Of a DNA stretch of 64,000 nucleotides, positions 42,311-50,614 are shown in pieces (positions within the stretch are counted from its first letter, which is position 1; each line of letters opens with the position of its first letter). Both the position numbers and the translations under genes were made by a program. Below the pieces are notes generated by a model. That model was not told the DNA's origin and ran no database searches. It was given only the letters and a program-made list of their open reading frames with translations. The stretch is from Bog-756 sp963741055 (GTDB taxonomy: Bacteria; Actinomycetota; Acidimicrobiia; Acidimicrobiales; RAAP-2), in assembly GCA_963741055.1 (NCBI GenBank), contig CAVUGU010000014.1, positions 124,001 through 188,000 on the forward strand, written 5' to 3'.

Positions 42311-43660
42311 ATGCCTCGCGCTGGCCGCCGACGCGGCGGGGCGCACAGCGCGTCTCGGAGAGGTGGCGGAAAGCAACCCACGACCGCAGTGGAAGCGATC
42401 GGCGCCCCACCGACCGGAGCGGCGGCGGCCGTCACCGCGCCGGTTGGATCGGCGCCGGACGGCGCGCCGAGCCCCAGCCTGCCGGGCCGCCGACACGGCA
42501 GGCGGAAGAAGAAGGCCAAGCGGAGCTGGCTCGATCGGATGCTCCTCGGCGCGGTGATCGTGGTCGCGCTGGCACTGGTCGCGGTGGGGTCCAGCTACGC
42601 GTACCTCCAGTACCGCTTCAGTCAGGTGGCCAAGGTCAACGTCAAACACCTGAAGGCCGCGCCTCCTGGCCAGCCCTTCAACGTGTTGCTGATCGGCTCC
42701 GACTCGCGCGTCGGCGAGAGCACTTCGGAGGCATCTCACCTGGGCACCGAGGCGGCCACCGCCGGGCAGCGGAGCGACGTGGTCAAGATCGTCCACGTCG
42801 TACCGGCGACCGGCCAGGCGAGCGTGATCTCGATCCCCCGGGACACCATGGTCACCGTCGCCGGCGACACCAACCAGACCGGCACCTACAACCGGATCAA
42901 CTCGACCTACGGCTCGGGTCCCGACCAACTCGTCCAGACCATCGAGGCCAACTTCGGCATCCCGATCGAGCACGTGGTGCAGATCGACTTCGAGGGCTTC
43001 CGCGGCGCGGTCGATGCGATCGGCGGGATCAAGCTCGACTTCCCGTATCCGGCGAAGGACACCTATACCGGGCTGAACGTATCCGCCGGTTGCCAGCACC
43101 TGAACGGCGGCTACTCGCTGGCCGTCGCCCGCAGCCGCCATTACGAGTACGAAAAGGACGGGTACTGGCAGGAGGACCCGACCAGCGACTTCGGCCGCAT
43201 CCAACGGCAGAACGCCTTCCTGAAGGCGCTCATCAACCAGGCCGAGAGTGACTACAACCCGCTCACCCTCAACGCCTTCATCGGGTCGGTGGTGCAGGGT
43301 GTCACGGTCGACTCGACGTTCACGGTCGCCGACCTGGTCTCTCTCGCCCGCGAGTTCCACTCGTTCGAGTCCTCCTCGCTCGCGACGGCCACCCTCCCCA
43401 CCTATCAGTCCTACTCCTCCAAGTTCGCCTCCTTCGGCGCGGTCCTCTACGTCGACCAGAGCGCCGGCCAGCAGATGATCACCCAGTTCCTCGGCGGTCC
43501 GCCGGAGTCCGCGCTCACCCCACCTCCCGGGCCCTACGGAGTCGTCCCGACGACGACCACGACGTCCACCGTTCCTTCGTTCGGGAGCACGCCGGCCACT
43601 TCTGCGTCGACGAGCACGAGCACCACGGTCGAGACCGACTTCGACCCGACCCCCTGCTGA
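42311..43660 (+). CDS. LytR-CpsA-Psr family cell-wall glycopolymer ligase
   Basis: 449 residues. A basic cytoplasmic tail precedes one membrane helix near residue 80 (MLLGAVIVVALALVAVGSSYAYL). The LCP domain follows: FNVLLIGSDSRVGE, QRSDVVKIVHV, ISIPRDTMVTV, INSTYGSGPDQLVQTIEANFGIPIEHVVQIDFEGFRGAVDAIGGI, and YSLAVARSRHYEYEKD. The C-terminal 50 residues are a Ser/Thr/Pro-rich tail. LCP proteins transfer undecaprenyl-linked polysaccharide to peptidoglycan or other acceptors outside the membrane. Its position at the end of the polysaccharide locus, convergent with it, suggests that it attaches the product. Confidence 0.92.
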   Translation: MPRAGRRRGGAHSASRRGGGKQPTTAVEAIGAPPTGAAAAVTAPVGSAPDGAPSPSLPGRRHGRRKKKAKRSWLDRMLLGAVIVVALALVAVGSSYAYLQYRFSQVAKVNVKHLKAAPPGQPFNVLLIGSDSRVGESTSEASHLGTEAATAGQRSDVVKIVHVVPATGQASVISIPRDTMVTVAGDTNQTGTYNRINSTYGSGPDQLVQTIEANFGIPIEHVVQIDFEGFRGAVDAIGGIKLDFPYPAKDTYTGLNVSAGCQHLNGGYSLAVARSRHYEYEKDGYWQEDPTSDFGRIQRQNAFLKALINQAESDYNPLTLNAFIGSVVQGVTVDSTFTVADLVSLAREFHSFESSSLATATLPTYQSYSSKFASFGAVLYVDQSAGQQMITQFLGGPPESALTPPPGPYGVVPTTTTTSTVPSFGSTPATSASTSTSTTVETDFDPTPC

Positions 43661-43690
43661 GGTCGGAGAGGAGCGAGAGTCCGAGGTCGC

Positions 43691-44833
43691 CTACGTGCCG
43701 GGGTACTCGCTCGACCCTGGGGGCGAAGTCAGTCGGCGGAGGCCGGAGCCGTCGACGCCGACGGCCCAGATCTGAAATCCCGCCGAGAGGTTGCTGCGAG
43801 CCCGGTGAAAGTAGATCGTCTGGTCGTCGAGGGACCAGGACGGCTTGCTGTTGATCGCGCCCCCGCGTGGATCGAGCAGGTACCGGGGCCGGGCACCCGT
43901 GGCGAGCTCGACCCGACCACCGACACTGGTCACCGGTGCCAGTCGGATGTCCCAGCTGCCCACCGAGAGCAACCCACCGCTGACCTTGGTGAGCCATGCG
44001 AGCTCGCGGCCGTCGTGCGAGAAGTAGGGATCGTTGTCCTCGAGGTTGTCGTCGGTGATCCTCACCAGGTCCGACCCGCCGGACGACACGGTGTAGATCT
44101 CGTGACGGCTCGGGAGACACAGCGAACCCGGGCAACCGACGAAGGCGATCGTCCGACCGTCGGGTGACCAGGACGGGTCGACGTTCGAGCCTGCTCGGTG
44201 GGTGACGGCTCGTGGGTCGCCGCCCAAGTCGTCGGTGATCCAGATCTGGGGACTGAACCGCGAACCACCGAACATCACCAGGTGCTGGCCGTCCGGCGAC
44301 CACTCGGCGTGTCCCTGCAGCACCCACCCGTCGAGGCCGGCGGGCCGGAGCTCCACCGGGTCGGTTCCGTCGGCGGCCATCGCCCACAGTGACGTCGTCG
44401 AGTAGTCGCGATCGTGCACGCCCTTCGGGGTGCGGTAGAAGAGGATGGTCCGCCGGTCGGGCGAGAGGCGGGCCCACCACGAGTCCTCCGCGCCGTCGTG
44501 GGTCAGCTGACGGAGGCCGCCCCCGCCCGAGTTCATCGTCCAGACCTCGTAGTTGCCGGTCCGGTTCGAGTCGAAGACGAGATTTCCCGGCGGGATCGCG
44601 GGGGAGGGACTCTGCGGTAGGGACGTCGGAGGATGCCACCCCTGCGGGACCGCTTTCGGCGTGTTCAACCGATGGACCACGACGACAATGGTCACCACTG
44701 CGACGACCAGCAGCCCGGCGAACACGCCGAGCGCCACGAGCAGCCTCCGCTTCCACCGGCGGGGCGCTCGGGGGGGTGACGGCTCACGCAGGACGATTTC
44801 CTCCTGGCTGCGGTTCCTCGTGTCCACCGACAT
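43691..44833 (-). CDS. Membrane-anchored TolB-like beta-propeller
   Basis: 380 residues. A cytoplasmic tail, a helix near residue 45 (LLVALGVFAGLLVVAVVTIVVVV), then PD40 repeats: LVFDSNRTGNYEVWTMNSGG, HAEWSPDGQHLVMFGG, DPSWSPDGRTIAFVG, DPYFSHDGRELAWLT and KPSWSLDDQTIYFHR. Six or so WSPDGxxIAF blades face outside. TolB-type propellers bind proteins or glycans. It is the last gene of the 13-gene operon, overlapping the glycosyltransferase gene before it by one base. Similar blades form the C-terminal half of the polymerase protein at 50611. Confidence 0.87.
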   Translation of the reverse strand: MSVDTRNRSQEEIVLREPSPPRAPRRWKRRLLVALGVFAGLLVVAVVTIVVVVHRLNTPKAVPQGWHPPTSLPQSPSPAIPPGNLVFDSNRTGNYEVWTMNSGGGGLRQLTHDGAEDSWWARLSPDRRTILFYRTPKGVHDRDYSTTSLWAMAADGTDPVELRPAGLDGWVLQGHAEWSPDGQHLVMFGGSRFSPQIWITDDLGGDPRAVTHRAGSNVDPSWSPDGRTIAFVGCPGSLCLPSRHEIYTVSSGGSDLVRITDDNLEDNDPYFSHDGRELAWLTKVSGGLLSVGSWDIRLAPVTSVGGRVELATGARPRYLLDPRGGAINSKPSWSLDDQTIYFHRARSNLSAGFQIWAVGVDGSGLRRLTSPPGSSEYPGT

Positions 44834-45969
44834 CAGACCACACCCGCGAATTCTGCCGCTGCGCGGAGTCCGGCGAGTGCCGCGGTCCCGGTCGTCACCG
44901 CGTCGTAGTGAGCCACCCGCCGGTGGCCACGCTCGGTGAGCTCGGCTCTGAAGGTGCGGTCGGTCAGGACACGCCGGATCCCCTCCACGACCGCCTGGTC
45001 GTCGAGGGGATCGACCAGTAGCGCCGCGTCCCCCGACACCTCGGGGATGGCCGCGGCGTCGGCCGCCAGCACCGGTGTTCCGGCGGCCATGGCCTCGAGT
45101 GGCGGCAGACCGAAGCCTTCGAAGAGGGAGAGGTAGACGAGCGCCTGGGCCCGTTCGAGCAGGAGCTGTCGGATGTCATCGTCGACCCGGCCGAGGAAGA
45201 CGACGGTGCCCTCCGGCGCTCTCGCTGCCTCTCGTTCCTCCCCTCCTCCCCACCACCGACCCCCTGCGACGATCAGCCGATGGGCTCGGAGAGCGGGCTC
45301 AGCTCGTTGGGCCTCGATGAACGAACGGATGGTCCGTGCCACGTTCTTCCTCGGGTGCAGGTTGCCCAGATAGAGGAGGAACGGTCGATCGAGGTGATGT
45401 CCGAGGGCGGCGAGCGCGGCCGCCTCCCGACCGGCGGAGAGGGGCGAGGGGCAGTGGACCGTGAGCGGAACGACGTGGACCCGACAGGGGTCCAGGCCGT
45501 AACTGTCGATCAGGTCGCGACGCGAGAACTCACTGATGGTCAGCACCGATGCGGCGCGGCGGACCTGGTGCCCGACCAGCGTGCGCAAGCGGGACCGGGT
45601 GCGACGGGGGTACACGTCCGGCAGGTGCAGAAAGGAGAGGTCGAGCACCATCAGGGCGACCGGTACCGGAGACCGTACGGGCGAATGGGTGACGGTGAAG
45701 ACCACGTCGAACTCGGATCGCCGCCGGCTCAGGTACCAGGGCATCTCCGCTCCGAAGTGGATCGCGCCCCTGCGTCGGGTCATCCTCTCGATCTGCACTT
45801 GGCGGTCGGTTTCACCGGGGAGTGCGTCGAGGGCCGGATCCGCGAGGACAGTGAACCGATCAAGCGACCGGCCGGCGAGGCACAACCCGCGGACCAGGCC
45901 GGAGAGCATCGTCTCGTCGCCGCCTCTCCCCGAGCCGAGTGCGGTCGCGTCGATGCAGGCTCGCACCAT
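44833..45969 (-). CDS. Glycosyltransferase family 4/1 (GT-B)
   Basis: 378 residues. DATALGSGRGGDETM, SVLTISEFSRRDLIDSYGL, FLLYLGNLHPRKNVARTIRSF, VVFLGRVDDDIRQLLLERAQALVYLSLFEGFGLPPLEAMAAGTPVLAADAAAIPEVSGDAALLVDP: the EGFGLPPLEAMA loop with E-x7-E is the retaining GT4 nucleotide-sugar site. It would add a sugar to the undecaprenyl-linked repeat unit. Its 5' end overlaps the acyltransferase gene by one base. Confidence 0.92.
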   Translation of the reverse strand: MVRACIDATALGSGRGGDETMLSGLVRGLCLAGRSLDRFTVLADPALDALPGETDRQVQIERMTRRRGAIHFGAEMPWYLSRRRSEFDVVFTVTHSPVRSPVPVALMVLDLSFLHLPDVYPRRTRSRLRTLVGHQVRRAASVLTISEFSRRDLIDSYGLDPCRVHVVPLTVHCPSPLSAGREAAALAALGHHLDRPFLLYLGNLHPRKNVARTIRSFIEAQRAEPALRAHRLIVAGGRWWGGGEEREAARAPEGTVVFLGRVDDDIRQLLLERAQALVYLSLFEGFGLPPLEAMAAGTPVLAADAAAIPEVSGDAALLVDPLDDQAVVEGIRRVLTDRTFRAELTERGHRRVAHYDAVTTGTAALAGLRAAAEFAGVV

Positions 45970-46703
45970 CAGACCGACTGCACGCGACTCTGCCGGGCGC
46001 GACGCCGGGAGGCGGCCGAGTCGTTCAGCTCCGCCCGTCGGGCCGCTGCGCCGTAGCCGAGCTCCGACTCCGCCCGTTCGCCCAGGCCGATCTCGGCCAG
46101 GGGTCGCACCCGATCGGACTTGCTCGCCCCGTAGACGAACATGTCGGGCGGGACGTCGTCGACCACCACCGCGCTGGCGCCGACGATCGACCGGTCGCCG
46201 ATGTGAGCAGGACCGAACACCTTGGCCCCGTCGAGCACGATGACGTCGTCACCCAGCGTCGGCTGACCCGGCCGCTTCGGGTTGCCGGCGCCCCCCATGC
46301 CGACCGCACGGAAGAGCTGGACGCGATGCCCGATCCGGCAGCCGCCACCGACACCGACGCCGACCGAGTGTGGGATCACCAGGCCGGGCTGGACGACGGC
46401 CCCCGGATGGAGCTCCGCGCCGAACAGGACGACGTCGAGAAAGAAGAAGAGCCGCGAGAGCGGTCGGAGTCCGCGGTGGTGGGCCGTGCTCGCCAATCGG
46501 AAGAGGATGACCGCCCAGGTGCCCGGGATGGTCAAGATGTCGAGGAGGCCACCGAGGGACGGGTAGCGGGCCTCCTTGAGCTTGGCCATCTGGCGGAGGT
46601 CGCCTTGGAGCGCGGCAAGCAGGGTCGGCACACCGGGCACTGCGTCCGGCGCCGCGGGCGGTGCCCCGTCGCGGCCCACGTGGCCGTTCGATCCGGCGTT
46701 CAT
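45969..46703 (-). CDS. Hexapeptide (LbH) acyltransferase, serine O-acetyltransferase-like
   Basis: 244 residues from ATG 46703. The amino half is helical with RLASTAHHRGLRPLSRLFFFLDVVLFGAEL. HPGAVVQPGLVIPHSVGVGVGGGCRIGHRVQLFRAVGMGG and VIVLDGAKVFGPAHIGDRSIVGASAVVVDDVPPD form the left-handed beta helix, with the catalytic-type His of PHS region. Similar proteins in polysaccharide clusters add acetyl groups to sugars. The start overlaps the previous gene (ATGA). Confidence 0.84.
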   Translation of the reverse strand: MNAGSNGHVGRDGAPPAAPDAVPGVPTLLAALQGDLRQMAKLKEARYPSLGGLLDILTIPGTWAVILFRLASTAHHRGLRPLSRLFFFLDVVLFGAELHPGAVVQPGLVIPHSVGVGVGGGCRIGHRVQLFRAVGMGGAGNPKRPGQPTLGDDVIVLDGAKVFGPAHIGDRSIVGASAVVVDDVPPDMFVYGASKSDRVRPLAEIGLGERAESELGYGAAARRAELNDSAASRRRARQSRVQSV

Positions 46704-47797
46704 GACAGGAACGCTTTCGACCAGCGATCCATCGATTCCCCGAGGGTTCGGTAGACCTCGAGGTAATGAACGGGTTGTGAGGATCGATCGACCGCGGAGC
46801 GGAACTCGTCGACGAAGGCGCCGAACATGTCGACGTAGGGACCCGGAGTCACACTGGTCGCCGCCTCGTCGACCAGCTCGTAGAAAGGCATCGACATCAG
46901 GTGCATCCACTGCTCGAGCACCACGACTCGCTCCAGACGGGTCTGCTTGGTGTGTTCGACGACGGGATGGCCGAAGGTGACCAGGTCACCCCGGAGGTCC
47001 ATCAGTTTCTTCAACACGTACCCACCCCAGATGTCGTCGTGTCGGCTGAGTTGCCAGCCGTGCACCCAGACGTCGGGCAGGAAGAAGTAGGCGGGGGCGA
47101 GCTCGGCCGCGAACGCGGTGTTCATCCCGCACACCGGGATGTTCCCGAGCGCGACCCGATTGGTGGCAGCGGCGAGGGCGGGATCGCCGGGCTCGCCGGA
47201 ATGGAGCTTGTCGATCCCGTTGAGGTCGAGGATGCCGTCCCAGATACCGACGTTGAGCTTGACTTCGCCGGTGACGGTGGTCTCGACCGAGTGTGCGAGG
47301 GATGGCGCACGGAGCTCGTAGGGGTATCCCCGGGCGTAGACGTCCGGGCGATCGATCGTGTTGACCCAGCCCCCGGGGACGGTCGGCTCCACGGCGATCG
47401 CCTCGACGGCTTTGCTCAATGCGTCGAGATGCCCATCGAGCCAACCGGGTCGGGTCCGGCAGTCGTAGTCGAGCGCAACGATCACGTCGAAGCCCTCGCG
47501 GTAGGCGATGTAGTGGCCCACGTTCCGCGACGCGGCGCTCTTGTGCGGCATCGCCGCGTAGTGCTTCCCGCAGTAAGCCTGCTGACCGGCGTAGTCGAAC
47601 ATGAAGACGTTCTCACGGCGTGGCGGCGTCAGCTGCCCGTCGCTGTCGTCGCTCACGATGATCGGGATGTCCGCCGGGATCGCGTCGAACAGCTCCCAGG
47701 GCGGGTCGTCGGGGATGGGGATCACCACGACGACCGAGCGGGTGTCGACACGGCCGTCCGTGTACTGGTCGCCGGGGCTCGGGACCTTCTTTCGCAT
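46700..47797 (-). CDS. Reversibly glycosylated polypeptide (RGP, UDP-arabinopyranose mutase-like) family protein
   Basis: 365 residues from ATG 47797, which has GAAGGGAG upstream; the frame is open 11 codons further. RVDTRSVVVVIPIPDDPPW, NVGHYIAYREGFDVIVALDYDC (DxD-like), GYPYELRAPSL, VKLNVGIWDGILDLNGIDKL and IPVCGMNTAFAAELAPAYFF with RHDDIWGGYVLKKLMD match the RGP pattern of plant UDP-arabinopyranose mutases, including the GYPYxLR and NxGxWDGxxDLD segments. RGPs carry a sugar on an Arg near this region. A bacterial member inside an EPS operon suggests a furanose or pentose donor. Enzyme activity is not shown. Confidence 0.75.
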   Translation of the reverse strand: MRKKVPSPGDQYTDGRVDTRSVVVVIPIPDDPPWELFDAIPADIPIIVSDDSDGQLTPPRRENVFMFDYAGQQAYCGKHYAAMPHKSAASRNVGHYIAYREGFDVIVALDYDCRTRPGWLDGHLDALSKAVEAIAVEPTVPGGWVNTIDRPDVYARGYPYELRAPSLAHSVETTVTGEVKLNVGIWDGILDLNGIDKLHSGEPGDPALAAATNRVALGNIPVCGMNTAFAAELAPAYFFLPDVWVHGWQLSRHDDIWGGYVLKKLMDLRGDLVTFGHPVVEHTKQTRLERVVVLEQWMHLMSMPFYELVDEAATSVTPGPYVDMFGAFVDEFRSAVDRSSQPVHYLEVYRTLGESMDRWSKAFLS

Positions 47798-47845
47798 GCT
47801 GGCTCCCTTCGTCGGTGTGGTCGGAGTCACTGGTCTCGCCCTTCG

Positions 47846-48802
47846 TCACTGCACCACGCTGGTGCGGACACGGCTGACGTCCCGGATCAGCCCGTTGAAA
47901 TGGTTGAGCAGGTACTCGTCGAGGGCTTCTTCCCACGGTCGCATCAGGTTCATGCCCTGGAGGTCGAGTGCCATGTTCCGCATGATCTCCGAGCGGGGCC
48001 GAATCGAGGGGAACTCGACTCGAAAGAAGCTGGAGTCGACTTCGACGAGCTCGATGTCGTCGCGCCCGAGCAGGTTGAGGATGTGCGCGGCGATGTCGTA
48101 TCGATTTCCCTGTCCCTCGCAGGCCATGTGGTAGAGCCCGTAGAGCTGCGAACGGACCAGGTTGAGGAGGCATCGGCCGAAGTCGTAGGTGTAGGTCGGA
48201 GTTCCGTACTTGTCACCGACCGCATAGATCGTGGTCTGACCTTCACGGACCTGTTGGAGGATGCGGGCCACGAACTTGTGGTCCTTGCCGTCGCCTCCGC
48301 CGACCATCCATCCGGCGCGGATGATGTACCAGTTGTCGAGCATCGACGTCACCAGCTTCTCCGCCTCGTACTTCGAGGCTCCGTAGGTGTTGAGCGGGTT
48401 CGGCTGGTCGTACTCGGTGTAAGGGCCCGACTTGTTGCCGTCGAACACGCCGGCGGTCGAGATGAAGACCATCGGGACGCCACGTTGCCGGCACTCGAGC
48501 GCGAGGTACTTGGTCGCGACCGTGTTGGTCAGGAAGGCGTGGTCCGGGTCGGCGTCACAGACCTCGAGCGACGTCTCCGCGGCCATGTGCAGGAGGAGGT
48601 CTGGCCCGATCCGGTCGAAAGCGTCGCGGATCTCGTCACGATCGCGTACGTCGAGGTGATCGATCGTCGGGAACTCGCGTCCCCACGGCGTGAGGTTCGA
48701 GAGGTCGATGTCGGTCGGCGTCACCTCGTGGTCCCCTCCGATCAGCAGAGGCACGAGGGAGGTGCCGAGCATTCCGGCTGCACCGGTCGCGAGGATCTTC
48801 AT
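47846..48802 (-). CDS. NAD-dependent epimerase/dehydratase (RmlD-like)
   Basis: 318 residues from ATG 48802. KILATGAAGMLGTSLVPLL is the dinucleotide loop, DHLDVRDRDEIRDAFDRIGPDLLLHMAAETSLEVCDADPDHAFLTN the NADP site region of RmlD and GFS, FISTAGVFDGNKSGPYTEYDQPNPLNTYGASKYEAE has the catalytic Ser/Thr and Tyr-x3-Lys (YGASK). The overall pattern fits dTDP-4-dehydrorhamnose reductase. Together with the RmlC-like protein at 32061 it may make a rhamnosyl donor. It overlaps the methyltransferase by ATGA. Confidence 0.85.
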   Translation of the reverse strand: MKILATGAAGMLGTSLVPLLIGGDHEVTPTDIDLSNLTPWGREFPTIDHLDVRDRDEIRDAFDRIGPDLLLHMAAETSLEVCDADPDHAFLTNTVATKYLALECRQRGVPMVFISTAGVFDGNKSGPYTEYDQPNPLNTYGASKYEAEKLVTSMLDNWYIIRAGWMVGGGDGKDHKFVARILQQVREGQTTIYAVGDKYGTPTYTYDFGRCLLNLVRSQLYGLYHMACEGQGNRYDIAAHILNLLGRDDIELVEVDSSFFRVEFPSIRPRSEIMRNMALDLQGMNLMRPWEEALDEYLLNHFNGLIRDVSRVRTSVVQ

Positions 48803-49674
48803 CGAGGGCCTTCTTTCGTCGTCTTCCAAGTGGTCGGGGGTCGGGGTTGGTCGAGGGTGAGGACGATCATCCGGGCCAACCAGCGGGCCGGTGAGAGATG
48901 TCCGAGCAGGAAGCGGTCGATCGACTCCAGACGGTTGAACGTCGGGTCGCTCAGTTCGACGAAGTTCTGCAGGCGGCACAGCAGCTGCACCGGTTGCCAG
49001 ATCACCGAGGAGAAATAGCGGGAGACCACCTCGAGGTCGTGCCGGTTGAGAGAACGCTCGTCGGGTGAGTGGGTGTGGGGCGGGAACTTCCGTCGCACCA
49101 CCGAGGCGTAGCGCATCCGTCGAGCAACGTCGGGAAGGAAGAGCACCGGCTCGCAGAAGGCGGCCCGACCGTCGGGGCGGAGAAGACGCGCCAGGTTGGC
49201 AATTGCGCGCTCCCGGTCGAAATGGTGCACGACGTTGCTCCCGATGACGAGGTCATACGAGCGGTCGGGGTCGTCGAACTCCTCGATGGGAACGCACACG
49301 AACCGGGTCTGGTGGGCGGCACCGCTGAGCGAGGCGCGTTTCGCGGCCACTTCGAGGATGCCGGCCGAGACGTCGATGCCGGTGACGTCGGCCCCCTGCA
49401 ATGCAAGCCAGACGGCGAGCGCACCGCTTCCCGCTCCGACCTCGAGAACGCGCCGTCCGGCCAGGGGGCCGAGGGCCTCGACGGTCGCACTCAGGTACTC
49501 CACCTGCTCGCGGTTGGGGAACGGGATGTGGTCCGCCTGGACGACGAAGTCTGCGTTGTCGGCGTCGGCCAGCAGAACCGCCGCCATGGCGTCATAGGTC
49601 GCTCGCTCGTGGGCGTGCCGGTCGACGAGGGACACACCGGCGCTGGTGGGGTCGTGGAGATGGATGTCATGCAT
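48799..49674 (-). CDS. SAM-dependent methyltransferase of the EPS operon
   Basis: 291 residues. VLEVGAGSGALAVWLALQGADVTGIDVSAGILEVA is motif I and the ribose-binding strand; YDLVIGSNVVHHFDRERAIANLARLLRPDGRAAFCEPV gives motifs II and III. The C-terminal 90 residues are Arg-rich and hydrophobic (FVELSDPTFNRLESIDRFLLGHL). It would methylate a sugar or lipid intermediate. Overlaps on both sides (start 49674 within the GT gene end, stop overlapping the RmlD start) place it in the operon. Confidence 0.87.
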   Translation of the reverse strand: MHDIHLHDPTSAGVSLVDRHAHERATYDAMAAVLLADADNADFVVQADHIPFPNREQVEYLSATVEALGPLAGRRVLEVGAGSGALAVWLALQGADVTGIDVSAGILEVAAKRASLSGAAHQTRFVCVPIEEFDDPDRSYDLVIGSNVVHHFDRERAIANLARLLRPDGRAAFCEPVLFLPDVARRMRYASVVRRKFPPHTHSPDERSLNRHDLEVVSRYFSSVIWQPVQLLCRLQNFVELSDPTFNRLESIDRFLLGHLSPARWLARMIVLTLDQPRPPTTWKTTKEGPR

Positions 49675-50614
49675 GTGCGGTCCTCCGACTTGCCTTCACA
49701 CGGACCCAATGGGCCCGCGCTCGCTGTCGCGATTCGTCGTCGCGCCGCACCAGCCAGCCGGCGGCGTAAGCGCTTGCACGAGCTCCGAATCCGACGGTCT
49801 CGAGAGCTCGCAGCGCGTCGGCCTGCCTGCTGCCGTGTCGGGCTTCGAACCACCGGTTGAGGGCGCGGAGTGCCTCGGGGGGCACCGTTCCGGTCCGGCG
49901 CCGGCTGCTGGCCCCCATGAAGTGGACGGCCGTCGCGTCCGCCGCGTACCAGACGTGCCATCCGGCATCCGTGGCCCGCTGGCACAGGTCGACATCGTCC
50001 ATGTAGACGAAGATCGACTCGTCGAGGAAGCCGATCTGGGCCAGGGCATCCCGGCGCAGCAACATCACCGCACTGGTGACCCAGCCCGGCCGGAACGGCA
50101 CGGCCGTGTCGTGGCGGAGATACATGCCCGACAGCGCCGAGCCCTCTCCGGCCAACCGATCGAGCCCGAACAGGTACGAAGCGCAGCTGCGCAACGACGG
50201 ACACTGCCCTGCAGTCCAACGTTGAAAGGTGCCGTCGGCGTAGACGAGTCGCGGACCGACGACCGCAGCGAGAGGATCGTCCTCGAGGTGACGGACCATC
50301 GCCTCGAGACACCCCGGGGTGAGACGGGCGTCGGTGTTCATCAGGAGGAGCCGGGGTGCAGCCGTCGCGCGGATGGCCTGGTTGTTGGCACGACAGAAGC
50401 CGAGGTTCTGTTCGTTGGCGATCACCCTGACTCCTGGCCAGTGGGTCTCGAGGTGCTCGACCGAACCGTCATCGGATCCGTTGTCGACCACCACCACCTC
50501 GATTCGGTGTTCGGCCCCGGTGTGCTCCACGATGCTCCTCAGGCAGTCGTCGAGGAGGTCGACGGTGTTCCAGTTGACGACGATCACAGCGAGGTCGGCG
50601 GTGGCCATGCTCAT
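49667..50614 (-). CDS. Family 2 glycosyltransferase
   Basis: 315 residues; ATG 50614 overlaps the stop of the polymerase gene, and a second ATG lies two codons later. LAVIVVNWNTVDLLDDCLRSI, VVVVDNGSDDGS, LLLMNTDARLTPG (DxD), GPRLVYADGTFQRW and DESIFVYMDDVDLCQRATDAGW (ED motif) are standard GT2 rhamnosyl-type features. A basic C-terminal tail follows. It adds a sugar to the repeat unit at the cytoplasmic face. Confidence 0.92.
   Translation of the reverse strand: MSMATADLAVIVVNWNTVDLLDDCLRSIVEHTGAEHRIEVVVVDNGSDDGSVEHLETHWPGVRVIANEQNLGFCRANNQAIRATAAPRLLLMNTDARLTPGCLEAMVRHLEDDPLAAVVGPRLVYADGTFQRWTAGQCPSLRSCASYLFGLDRLAGEGSALSGMYLRHDTAVPFRPGWVTSAVMLLRRDALAQIGFLDESIFVYMDDVDLCQRATDAGWHVWYAADATAVHFMGASSRRRTGTVPPEALRALNRWFEARHGSRQADALRALETVGFGARASAYAAGWLVRRDDESRQRARAHWVRVKASRRTAHA

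Noticed and set aside
46901..49018. Plus-strand 705-codon frame across three EPS genes
   Set aside because: It spans several verified genes on the other strand and has no domain features.
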